From Bacteroidota bacterium (lineage in GTDB: Bacteria; Bacteroidota; Bacteroidia; NS11-12g; UBA955): a DNA stretch of 9,547 nt. Positions 1 through 6,652 of this stretch are shown piece after piece. Position 1 is the stretch's first letter; each line of letters begins with the position of its first letter. The translations under genes were made by a program, and so were the position numbers. The notes beneath the pieces were generated by a model, which worked only from the letters and a program-made list of their open reading frames with translations, did no database searches and was not told the DNA's origin. The stretch lies in contig CANHGC010000034.1 in NCBI GenBank assembly GCA_947460045.1, positions 1 through 9,547 of the forward strand. The letters run 5' to 3'.

Positions 1-606
1 GAGCAGGGTGGGGACCGACCAAAAAACTGTGATCAACCAAGAGAAAAACGCATCCACTTTCCCGCCAAAGTAGCCTGCACACAAACCAATGAGGGAACCT
101 ATCAGGAGAGAAGCAATCATCGCCAAGAAACCAATGGATAAACTGATGCGCGCGCCAATGATCATCCGTGAGAGAATGTCGCGACCGAAACGGTCCGATC
201 CCAACCAAAATGTGCGATGGTGAAATACGCCATCAACCATTTTTGTGGAATCTGTGGCGCTCAAACCACTGCCGGGATTGGCGGTGGGGTTGTTTGTGGG
301 ATTGCCAGCGGGATTGGCTATCGGATTGGCTGTAAAGGGGACAATCTTTGGCGTATTGGGCTCGCCGATGGCCCAAAACAACAGCATGGGGGTTTTTGGG
401 GTGGTTTGGGTATTTTCCGACGCGTGTTGTTGGCTGTAATACACCGTGGTGCCTGGGGCCAGGTTCGACCACTCCGGTACAATTTGATTGGCATTGGGGG
501 TGGGATCCGCCGTGATGGCATAGCCCAAGGTGCCGATGATCACGAGCAATGCGCAAAGCCCTGCCCCAGAGAGGAACAGTTTACTCCGTTTCAGTTGTTG
601 CCACAT
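1..606 (-). CDS. DppC/OppC-type ABC transporter permease, N-terminal 202 residues (runs off left edge)
   Basis: This is an inner-membrane permease subunit of a peptide/nickel-type ABC importer, which would pair with a DppB/OppB-type partner and ATPases not seen here. The reverse strand is open from the ATG at 606 to the window edge. A first membrane helix spans about residues 11-31. A long extracytoplasmic loop follows, then the family signature GSDRFGRDILSR at 136-147, a second helix (about 154-176) ending in the typical AGYFGG, and the start of a third helix ending in VPTLL at the edge. The loop between helix 1 and the signature is about 105 residues, against roughly 45 in E. coli DppC. It includes a Pro/Asn repeat at residues 92-111. 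The gene overlaps the 3' end of the upstream ligase gene by 26 nt in another frame, so the two are probably co-transcribed. The ATG was chosen because it directly precedes helix 1. Substrate cannot be told. Confidence 0.92.
   Translation of the reverse strand, partial: MWQQLKRSKLFLSGAGLCALLVIIGTLGYAITADPTPNANQIVPEWSNLAPGTTVYYSQQHASENTQTTPKTPMLLFWAIGEPNTPKIVPFTANPIANPAGNPTNNPTANPGSGLSATDSTKMVDGVFHHRTFWLGSDRFGRDILSRMIIGARISLSIGFLAMIASLLIGSLIGLCAGYFGGKVDAFFSWLITVFWSVPTLL
274..333 (-). repeat. 12-bp tandem repeat (5 units) encoding a four-residue xxNP repeat inside the permease gene
   Basis: Five adjacent 12-bp units (274-285, 286-297, 298-309, 310-321, 322-333) share the plus-strand pattern GGGATTGgc. 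Read on the coding strand they give TANP, IANP, AGNP, TNNP and TANP, at permease residues 92-111. The unit length is a multiple of three, so copy-number changes would keep the frame. The repeat lies in the predicted extracytoplasmic loop between helix 1 and the GSDRFGRD signature. Confidence 0.85.
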
Positions 607-2053
607 CGCTTTCGGGGGTTCTGTGATACAAATCCAAGGCGGCAATCACCGCTGTGAAAGCCCATAGGGGAACGGCAATTTTATCGTACTGCGAATAGTT
701 GTTCAAAAACGCATGCACGTAATACGTGATGAGTCCAAGCAAAGCCATGAGCAATGTATACCTCACTTTTCCTGGGGGTTCGCGATAGAATACTTTGAAC
801 GATACGCCCAGTGTGGTGAGCACAACAGACAGCCAAGTGATCAAACCCATATAACCGGATTCGCTCATCGCAGAGAAATATTCACTGTGGGCATCGCCCA
901 AATCGCCAGCGAAAGTGCTGATCAGCGACAGCTCATCGCTCTTTTGGAAGGCGCCGTACTGAAAAACATATGTGCCCGGTCCAAACCCAAACCAAGGACG
1001 CTCACTCACCATTCGGCCAGCGCATTTCCAGCGGTTGATTCGCTCAAGATTGGAAGGGTCTGTGGTTACGTTGGACACCGATTTTACGTGACCTTCAATG
1101 TCGTCGCTACTCCCTTGCTTGTTGGCTTCCAAGCTATACATGATCTGGTCTTGCTGGGCGATGCCGTAGCTCAATGCCGCAAACAGCGTTAACAATACCC
1201 AACCAAATTTGATGCGCAGTTTCAGTATCCCATACACAGCGATGGCGGCCACCAAACTCAGCCAAGTGGCTCGGGTATAACTCACCACAATCCCGAAAAT
1301 CAATATCGCCAACAGAAAGATAATGGCCGGTGCAAAAGGCAAAGAGATGCCGAAATGTCGGCCTGCGAATCCATACATCACCAAAATAAACACGGCGAAG
1401 GCAATGGCGGCGGCGTACATGCCATGGTCGGGAAAGAACGGCCAAGAGATGCCATAGCTGCTGCTGCGGATGAATCCGTCTGCGGCGTGTTTTGTGAGGG
1501 TAAAAATTACCAGCCCCAGTGTGGTGATGGTAAAGGCTTTGAAAAACCAGTGGATGTTTTTGAAATTGCGAAAGATGCCCAACACCGTGAAATAAAACAG
1601 CACGATGTACCAAGTTCTGGCGATCACAAACTTGAAACTCACCAATGGCATTGTACTGAAAATGGTGGCGATCCACATCCACACCAAGTAGGCCAAAATG
1701 GCGATGCTGATGGGGTGTGAGAGCATTTCGATCCGGATATCGGGCTTGAGCAACCACCGAAAAACGATGAACAAAAACAGCAGTATGAACAAGGGCTCCG
1801 TGGGCAATGTGAGCCCCAATCCACCCCCTACGTCATCGAAGTTGATGCTCAGCGGAACCAGGGATCCGAAGAACAGCAAACTGCGGTCTGTGTAGAAAAA
1901 TGCCAATAGCAGCAGTCCAACCACCACCGGCAAAAGCAACAAGTAATAATATTGGTAAACGGTGGCAAAAACGCACAAAGTGGCCGTGAGTAGAATCACC
2001 GCGAGCAAAGCGAAGCGGTGACTTTTTTTGGCTATTTGTGGCAGGATGAACAC
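581..2053 (-). CDS. O-antigen ligase / Wzy-type polymerase family membrane protein
   Basis: This is a 490-residue polytopic inner-membrane protein with roughly a dozen hydrophobic segments. It has the Wzy_C/WaaL-type features: SYTRATWL at 258-265 at the end of a helix, then a large periplasmic loop (about 298-400). That loop holds RWKCAGRMVSERPWFGFGPG (341-360) and HSEY (389-392) followed by SESGYMGL. Family members either ligate O-antigen to lipid A-core or polymerise polysaccharide repeat units, and sequence alone does not separate the two. Start: the first possible codon is a GTG at 2053, six nt after the wzz stop and in the same frame as wzz; no ATG precedes the first helix. It lies directly after a chain-length determinant gene, which supports a role in surface polysaccharide assembly. 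Its 3' end overlaps the permease start. Confidence 0.85.
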   Translation of the reverse strand: MFILPQIAKKSHRFALLAVILLTATLCVFATVYQYYYLLLLPVVVGLLLLAFFYTDRSLLFFGSLVPLSINFDDVGGGLGLTLPTEPLFILLFLFIVFRWLLKPDIRIEMLSHPISIAILAYLVWMWIATIFSTMPLVSFKFVIARTWYIVLFYFTVLGIFRNFKNIHWFFKAFTITTLGLVIFTLTKHAADGFIRSSSYGISWPFFPDHGMYAAAIAFAVFILVMYGFAGRHFGISLPFAPAIIFLLAILIFGIVVSYTRATWLSLVAAIAVYGILKLRIKFGWVLLTLFAALSYGIAQQDQIMYSLEANKQGSSDDIEGHVKSVSNVTTDPSNLERINRWKCAGRMVSERPWFGFGPGTYVFQYGAFQKSDELSLISTFAGDLGDAHSEYFSAMSESGYMGLITWLSVVLTTLGVSFKVFYREPPGKVRYTLLMALLGLITYYVHAFLNNYSQYDKIAVPLWAFTAVIAALDLYHRTPESDVATTETE

Positions 2054-2059
2054 CGTGGC

Positions 2060-3115
2060 TTAAGCGCTGGGTTGTTTGCGATAGAGCTCAATGAATACCA
2101 AAATCAACGCAGTGGCCATGAAAGTCGCCAACACCGATAAAATGGTCACAAAACCACGCTTGGGCCAAAACTTGATTTCGGGTTTCGAAGCCGCCTCGAT
2201 CGTCATTTTGTGCGATAATTTCTCGTTCACATCCACCACTCTGCGCTCATATTGTGCGATCAAATCACTTTCTTTTTCTTCTTCCAATTTGATCAATTCG
2301 TTCAAGGCCACAAAGTCGCCCCCAGATTTGATCAAGGTTTTTTGCTCTTCCAGCAATTTCTTCATTTCACTCACTTTGCCCGAAGATTGTGCTTTGTAAA
2401 TCTCTTCGGCGAGTGCTCTACTTTGCTCTTCATAGTTGGTGATACCCTCTTCACCCAACTTGCGCATGTTGTCTTTGATGTCCTGAATTTTGTCGCGCTT
2501 GCTTTGCAATGCACGCTCTACAATCTGCAAGGCAGGTACCGCGATTTGGTTTTGTACCTCGGTTTTGATTGAATCGTACAACAACGCCATCCCGTTGGCC
2601 AAATCGGCGGCCATCTGGGGGTTTTCATCCAACACTTCGATTTTCACACTCAAATACCGCGTGCGGGTTACGCTGATGTTTTCCTTCAGCTTGTAATCCA
2701 TGGCGGTTTTGGGGTATTTTTCGGTGGTGGTATTGATCTTATAATGTTTGTACAAATCAAAGTTTCTCACCAACCTACCAATCAAATCGCCCGAAAGCAA
2801 GATCTGCATGGCCTTTTCCGCTTCTTCCTCTTCACCAAATTCTAATGGATCCTTTTGGCGCTGACGGGCATCGGACAGCAACGCATCGGAAATGGAGTTG
2901 TTTTTGGTGGGGTAGAAAATGTGGGTGGCCTGGTACTTGGGTTTGGTGATGAAAGGCATCGTAACCACAATGGCCGTAATCGCCGCAATGCCACAAGCAA
3001 TCATCAATACCTTGCGCCAACGCCAGAAAAAGTTAATGACATCAGCAAGATTTAACGGCTTGATGTTTTCACTGGATATCAGATCGTGGCGGTGGTTGTT
3101 TGTGTTTGACGTCAT
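2060..3115 (-). CDS. Wzz-type polysaccharide chain-length determinant (polysaccharide co-polymerase)
   Basis: The 351-residue protein has the classic two-helix architecture. A short cytoplasmic N-terminus is followed by TM1 at about residues 35-54, a large periplasmic domain rich in heptad-like helices (about 180-295, with many Glu/Lys/Leu), and a segment before TM2 containing KPEIKFWPKRG. TM2 lies at about 322-344, with a short basic tail. There is no C-terminal tyrosine kinase domain, so this is the Wzz-like class without a fused kinase. Such proteins set the modal length of O-antigen or capsule chains made by a Wzy polymerase, fitting the ligase/polymerase-family gene 6 nt downstream. Start: I prefer the ATG at 3115. 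The open frame extends to a TTG at 3139, but that codon lies inside the best -7-like box. The specific polysaccharide is unknown. Confidence 0.86.
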   Translation of the reverse strand: MTSNTNNHRHDLISSENIKPLNLADVINFFWRWRKVLMIACGIAAITAIVVTMPFITKPKYQATHIFYPTKNNSISDALLSDARQRQKDPLEFGEEEEAEKAMQILLSGDLIGRLVRNFDLYKHYKINTTTEKYPKTAMDYKLKENISVTRTRYLSVKIEVLDENPQMAADLANGMALLYDSIKTEVQNQIAVPALQIVERALQSKRDKIQDIKDNMRKLGEEGITNYEEQSRALAEEIYKAQSSGKVSEMKKLLEEQKTLIKSGGDFVALNELIKLEEEKESDLIAQYERRVVDVNEKLSHKMTIEAASKPEIKFWPKRGFVTILSVLATFMATALILVFIELYRKQPSA

Positions 3116-3136
3116 GGGATTGTAAGGCGTGGGTTT

Positions 3137-3144
3137 CAAAATTA
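3137..3144 (-). promoter_or_regulatory. Candidate -7 box (TAATTTTG) for the wzz group
   Basis: TAATTTTG on the minus strand fits the Bacteroidota -7 consensus TAnnTTTG. It lies 21 nt upstream of the wzz ATG, in the AT-rich 106-nt gap (3116-3221) after the CBS gene. A TTTG 15 nt further upstream (3160-3163) is closer than the usual -33 spacing, so only the -7 element is supported. I see no hairpin terminator for the CBS gene in this gap. Confidence 0.4.
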
Positions 3145-3221
3145 CTAATGAAACGAGTGCAAATGCTTAAAATTCTGTTTACTGTGTTAAATTAATGAGA
3201 ATAATATCAACATCCTTGGGG

Positions 3222-3881
3222 TTAAATATCGAAGAATTTGAAGACCACATCAAACGCTTTGCTGTCGTTCTCGTCGTGATCCTCCGCCATGAATACGTGC
3301 TCAACCACAATGCCCTGTCGCTCCAAAGTAGCCAAGATGGGTTTCACGGTGGTGGTGTTCAGTTTCACGTTGATGCGGAGCTGACCTTGGTCGGCGTGAT
3401 TGATCATGATGCCCAACAATTTCGCGCCATTTTCTTCAATCCATCGGGCCAGCTGTGAAGGGGCAAAATCTCGATCGCTCATGCGCAAGACCAAAATCGC
3501 CCCCATGCCCCGGTATGTAAAACTGTCGGCAATGAGTTTGTTGATGCTTTTCTGTTCGATGATGCCCTGATACTGTCCGTCTGCATCGGTCACAGCCAAA
3601 ATGCTCAATTCATTGGCAGCCAATAACGGGATCAGCTCGTACAAGTGGTTGTTGCTATGGGCGCTGGGCGGAAACGGATGCTTAGAAATCACATCGCCCA
3701 AGGTTTGATCTTTGGGTAAAGTGGCCAATTGCTGCAAACGCACGTAATTCCAGAGCTGTTTTTGCTCAATCAGAGGCAATTCGGTAACGCCCTGACTGAT
3801 CATGAACAACAATGCAGCGTCCACAGAATCAGTGGTTCTGAGCGGACTGAGGTGTTCGTTGATGAGTTGTGAGGCGATCAT
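3222..3881 (-). CDS. CBS-pair domain protein with ACT-like C-terminal region
   Basis: The 219-residue cytoplasmic protein has two CBS motifs, at about residues 3-55 (with VTELPLIEQKQLWNYV) and 62-118 (LSILAVTDADGQYQGIIEQKSI). A C-terminal region (about 125-219) follows, with alternating beta/alpha segments (MGAILVLRM, LLGIMINH, QLRINVKLN, IVVEHVF) that resembles an ACT-like regulatory fold. CBS pairs commonly bind adenine nucleotides and act as energy or ligand sensors. No catalytic domain is present, so a regulatory or ligand-binding role is inferred and the partner is unknown. Start: the ATG at 3881, with a TATATTTG box five nt upstream. It lies 42 nt after kdsC. Small CBS proteins of this type are common in Bacteroidota near envelope or NAD genes, but the link to its neighbours here is not proven. 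Confidence 0.83.
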   Translation of the reverse strand: MIASQLINEHLSPLRTTDSVDAALLFMISQGVTELPLIEQKQLWNYVRLQQLATLPKDQTLGDVISKHPFPPSAHSNNHLYELIPLLAANELSILAVTDADGQYQGIIEQKSINKLIADSFTYRGMGAILVLRMSDRDFAPSQLARWIEENGAKLLGIMINHADQGQLRINVKLNTTTVKPILATLERQGIVVEHVFMAEDHDENDSKAFDVVFKFFDI

Positions 3882-3886
3882 AATTA

Positions 3887-3894
3887 CAAATATA
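3887..3894 (-). promoter_or_regulatory. Candidate -7 box (TATATTTG) immediately before the CBS gene
   Basis: TATATTTG on the minus strand is an exact match to TAnnTTTG and ends five nt before the ATG at 3881. No TTG at -33 spacing is visible. If active, transcription would begin close to the start codon, giving a very short or absent leader. Confidence 0.45.
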
Positions 3895-3923
3895 CGGGAA
3901 ATGAAATGATGCCGCTAGGGACA

Positions 3924-4448
3924 TCACCACTGGTGTGAATCGGCGTTGTCCCAAGTGCCTTGTACCTTCATGATTTTCTCAATCAGGTCTCTGGCGCAAC
4001 CCATCCCGCCGTTTACGGTTGAGATGAAATGGGCCAACTCGCGGACTTCTGCGCAGGCGTCGGCCGGACAGCTAGGCAAGCCCACTTTCTGCAACACCGG
4101 CATATCGGGGTAGTCGTCGCCCATGTAAGCAATGTCTTCGGGCTTCAATTCCCAAGCGTGCAGTGCCTCTTCAAACGCCTCCATTTTGTGGCTTTGCCCG
4201 AGGTAGATGTATTGTATGCCCAAGCCCTTCAATCGCTCCAAAACACCGTTGCCCTTACCGCCCGATATGATGGCGATGGGGTAGCCCTGTTTCACCGCGT
4301 GCTGCAGTGCGTAGCCGTCTTTGATGTTCATGGACCGGAGCATGTGGCCTTCTTCGGTCACCAGGACCTGTCCGTTCGTGAGCACACCGTCAATGTCGAA
4401 AATGAAGGCTTTGACTTGTTTGAACTGTTCGATGAGGTTGAGCGACAT
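3924..4448 (-). CDS. kdsC: 3-deoxy-D-manno-octulosonate 8-phosphate phosphatase (KdsC type, HAD family)
   Basis: KdsC hydrolyses KDO-8-phosphate to KDO, the inner-core sugar of LPS, in the cytoplasm. The 174-residue length is usual for the family, whose members lack a cap domain and work as tetramers. All HAD motifs are visible: motif I FDIDGVLT with nucleophile D18 and acid D20; motif II ISGGK with S62; motif III K88 in SHKMEAF; and motif IV GDDYPDMPVL (D111, D112, D115). The C-terminus has a Gly-rich NGGMGCARDLIEKI stretch, as in family members. The gene starts 4 nt after the ChaN-like gene stops, so the two are probably translated from one mRNA. A nonspecific sugar-phosphate phosphatase of the same C0 subfamily remains possible, but nearby wzz and ligase genes favour LPS synthesis. 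Confidence 0.9.
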   Translation of the reverse strand: MSLNLIEQFKQVKAFIFDIDGVLTNGQVLVTEEGHMLRSMNIKDGYALQHAVKQGYPIAIISGGKGNGVLERLKGLGIQYIYLGQSHKMEAFEEALHAWELKPEDIAYMGDDYPDMPVLQKVGLPSCPADACAEVRELAHFISTVNGGMGCARDLIEKIMKVQGTWDNADSHQW

Positions 4449-4452
4449 AAGA

Positions 4453-5541
4453 TTAGTGGGTTCTGTTCATGTTGTTGGGGGTAACGATGATGAAATCACC
4501 AGCGCCTTTGTTGTCTGTTTCGAGTTGGGTGACATCGTCTTGCATCCTCGCTGAGATGGTGATGATGGTCATAGGGGGCATCATGGTCGAGCGCATTTGC
4601 ACCGCCGCGGCGTTGCGTTCTTCCTGTCTCAAATACCATTCGATGCTTTCGTGGTTATCGGAGTGGTAGCTGCCGTTATAGTGGATGAACACCATGGGGT
4701 TTACACGGGGCGATGTTTTGCTGTTCGATACTTCCATCACTTGCTCGCCGTAGTGAAGGTTGGGCAGGTTGCTGTATATTTTCCAGGCCATGGTGGCGTC
4801 TTTCACGGCCTGACTTTTGGGCAAATTTTGTCCGCCATGTCCGCCCGTGGCTTTGAAAATCTCCGCATAGCAACCCAAACTGCTGTCGTACGCTACGGGC
4901 ATGGTTGGGAACAGCGCTTTTTTCTCTGCGGGCAGGGTATCCAAGGCAGCGAAGCCGCCGCGGTATACCAAGCTGGCATATTTGCGGGGGATGTTGGTGG
5001 CGATGAAGGGCATTTGATGCTCTTTGGCAAAATCCACCAAGGGCTTATAATCGGTATAGAAATTGGGCCACAATTTGGTTGATTTCTTGAACTTGTCGTA
5101 GGCCGGGTCACCGCCCATCACCGCGCCCATGGGGGTTACAACGGTGCTGGTTTTGGCCGAAGTATCGGTGGGGTTGAGGTATTCATTCAAAGCCGCTTGT
5201 TGGTCGGTTTCGAACATCTCCGCACCCAACACCATATAAGGCGTTACGCGAAACAAATCGCTGGTGGTTTGGTATTGCAGCCAATGCACAATGGGGTTGT
5301 CGTGCAGTTCCCCAAACAGCACCACCGAAGGTTGCGGGGCACTTTTTTGGAGTTTCACGGTGATGGCTTTGAGGAATTGCTCATAGCTCACTTTTTTGCC
5401 TTGGGCATCAAAAATCTGATAAGCTTGGATGTTCTTGGCCGGAACCCCTGCCGCCATCGGTTTGGGGATGGGTCGGGTTTGGATTTGGGCCTCAGAAACC
5501 GCAGAGAAGCAGCACAGAGCCGCCATCAATAAAATGCGCAT
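4453..5541 (-). CDS. Secreted ChaN-like (DUF399, cofactor/haem-binding) protein
   Basis: The 362-residue exported protein has a signal peptide at about residues 1-19 (hydrophobic core, then SEA before Q). The ChaN/DUF399 hallmarks are present: VVLFGELHDNPIVH at 73-86, GAEMFETDQQ at 106-115, PFIATNIPRKYASLV at 178-192 and VFIHYNGSYHSD at 284-295. E. coli-type ChaN family members (Campylobacter ChaN is the studied one) bind haem and are linked to iron uptake, but many homologues have no tested function. There are Cys at 10 and 11, but the residues before them do not form a good lipobox, so I favour a soluble periplasmic or envelope protein over a lipoprotein. The ATG at 5541 starts the signal peptide and has a TATCTTTG box four nt upstream. 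No haem transporter gene is adjacent, and kdsC follows after 4 nt. Confidence 0.85.
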   Translation of the reverse strand: MRILLMAALCCFSAVSEAQIQTRPIPKPMAAGVPAKNIQAYQIFDAQGKKVSYEQFLKAITVKLQKSAPQPSVVLFGELHDNPIVHWLQYQTTSDLFRVTPYMVLGAEMFETDQQAALNEYLNPTDTSAKTSTVVTPMGAVMGGDPAYDKFKKSTKLWPNFYTDYKPLVDFAKEHQMPFIATNIPRKYASLVYRGGFAALDTLPAEKKALFPTMPVAYDSSLGCYAEIFKATGGHGGQNLPKSQAVKDATMAWKIYSNLPNLHYGEQVMEVSNSKTSPRVNPMVFIHYNGSYHSDNHESIEWYLRQEERNAAAVQMRSTMMPPMTIITISARMQDDVTQLETDNKGAGDFIIVTPNNMNRTH

Positions 5542-5545
5542 ATTA

Positions 5546-5558
5546 CAAAGATAGTGAA
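5546..5558 (-). promoter_or_regulatory. Candidate promoter 13-mer TTCACTATCTTTG before the ChaN-like gene
   Basis: The minus strand carries TTCACTATCTTTG, containing an exact TAnnTTTG box (TATCTTTG), ending four nt before the ATG at 5541. The identical 13-mer precedes the DHS-like gene at 6607-6619. No TTG at -33 spacing is seen. The 86-nt gap after the DHS-like gene shows no convincing terminator hairpin. Confidence 0.5.
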
Positions 5559-5627
5559 AAGGGAATGGGCTTCAGATGGCGCGAACCTTATCGCCAAGGA
5601 AAATAAGCGCCAGGCATCGCCCAGAAA

Positions 5628-6599
5628 TTACCAACCCAAGATGTAGGCGAACATCAACGGCGCCACGATGGTTGCATCGCTCTCTACGATGAACTTGGGC
5701 GTGTGGATGTCGAGCTTACCCCAAGTGATTTTCTCGTTGGGAACCGCACCGCTGTAGCTACCGTAAGAGGTGGTAGAGTCGCTGATCTGACAGAAATAGC
5801 TCCAGAAAGGAATGTTTTCCATTTCCATGTCTTGGTACAACATCGGCACCACGCAAATGGGGAAATCGCCGGCAATACCGCCACCAATTTGGAAGAAACC
5901 CACGCCTTTGCCATCGCTGTTTTTCACGTACCAATCGGCCAACCAAGTCATGTACTCGATACCGCTCTTCATGGTGGATGCTTGCAATTCGCCTTTGATC
6001 ACATAGCTGGCGAAAATGTTACCCATGGTGCTGTCTTCCCATCCTGGAACCACGATGGGCAAGTTGCGCTCCGCCGCTGCCAACATCCAGCTGTTTTTTG
6101 GGTCGATTTCGTAGTATTGCTCCAACTCACCGCTGTTCAAAATTTGGTACATGTACTCGTGTGGAAAATATCGCTCGCCCTTGGCTTCAGCGCCTTTCCA
6201 GATGCCTTCGATGTGCTTTTGCAAACGACGGAAAGCCTCTTCTTCAGGAATACAGGTATCGGTAACGCGGTTGTAGTGGTTTTCTAGGAGGTCCCACTCG
6301 TCTTGTGGACTCAAATCGCGGTAGTGGGGCACGCGCTTATAGTGGTTGTGAGCCACCAAGTTCATGATGTCTTCTTCGAGGTTGGCACCGGTGCAAGAGA
6401 TGATGTCTACTTTGCCCGCGCGAATCATTTCGGCCAAGCTTTTGCCCAATTCGGCAGTACTCATGGCACCCGCGAGGGTAACCATCATTTTTCCGCCTTC
6501 GGTGAGGTGGGTTTCGTAGCCTTTGGCAGCATCTACCAAAGCGGCTGCGTTAAAATGCAAGTAATGCGTTTCGATGAATTGAGAAATTGGACCTTTCAT
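5628..6599 (-). CDS. Deoxyhypusine-synthase-family protein (bacterial, possibly homospermidine-forming)
   Basis: The 323-residue cytoplasmic protein spans the whole DHS fold. Visible features are TLAGAMSTAELG (41-52) and IISCTGANLEEDI (66-78) for NAD binding, VVPGWEDST (183-191), GGGIAGDFP (239-247), and the C-terminal catalytic segment NEKITWGK ending in Lys295, which aligns with human Lys329. Eukaryotic DHS moves an aminobutyl group from spermidine to eIF5A. Bacteria lack eIF5A, and a cyanobacterial homologue (SpeY in Anabaena) makes homospermidine, so a polyamine role is a reasonable inference here. Residues equal to human Asp313, Asp316 and His288 are not conserved (Tyr279, Tyr282, and Asp245 or Phe246), so the substrate pocket differs. 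Start: ATG at 6599; the frame continues upstream to 6674, but that part overlaps the LOG gene and matches no family sequence. No other polyamine gene is in the window. Confidence 0.9.
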   Translation of the reverse strand: MKGPISQFIETHYLHFNAAALVDAAKGYETHLTEGGKMMVTLAGAMSTAELGKSLAEMIRAGKVDIISCTGANLEEDIMNLVAHNHYKRVPHYRDLSPQDEWDLLENHYNRVTDTCIPEEEAFRRLQKHIEGIWKGAEAKGERYFPHEYMYQILNSGELEQYYEIDPKNSWMLAAAERNLPIVVPGWEDSTMGNIFASYVIKGELQASTMKSGIEYMTWLADWYVKNSDGKGVGFFQIGGGIAGDFPICVVPMLYQDMEMENIPFWSYFCQISDSTTSYGSYSGAVPNEKITWGKLDIHTPKFIVESDATIVAPLMFAYILGW

Positions 6600-6606
6600 A
6601 AAGGTG

Positions 6607-6619
6607 CAAAGATAGTGAA
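6607..6619 (-). promoter_or_regulatory. Candidate promoter 13-mer TTCACTATCTTTG before the DHS-like gene
   Basis: This is the same 13-mer as at 5546-5558, with the TATCTTTG box ending seven nt before the ATG at 6599. It lies in the 53-nt gap after the LOG gene. No matching -33 TTG is visible at normal spacing. Confidence 0.5.
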
Positions 6620-6652
6620 GATTTTTGGGATGCTCCGATGCTTGGCGATGTT

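Noticed and set aside
217..657. Plus-strand open frame of 146 codons over the permease and ligase end
   Set aside because: It is antisense to two genes with clear family motifs, and its Gly/Ile-rich stretch is the 12-bp repeat read backwards. No family resemblance.
1134..1757. Minus-strand open frame of 207 codons, and the plus-strand frame 713-1192, inside the ligase gene
   Set aside because: Both are shadows of the ligase coding sequence. Their translations show His/Cys/Arg-rich composition with no domain pattern.
3116..3139. Longer wzz start at the TTG at 3139
   Set aside because: It would place the start inside the TAATTTTG box and adds eight residues without family support. The ATG at 3115 is better.
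5509..5541. Lipoprotein signal (Cys10/Cys11) in the ChaN-like protein
   Set aside because: Residues before each Cys (AAL and ALC) do not form a normal lipobox, while SEA before Gln19 is a plausible signal peptidase I site.
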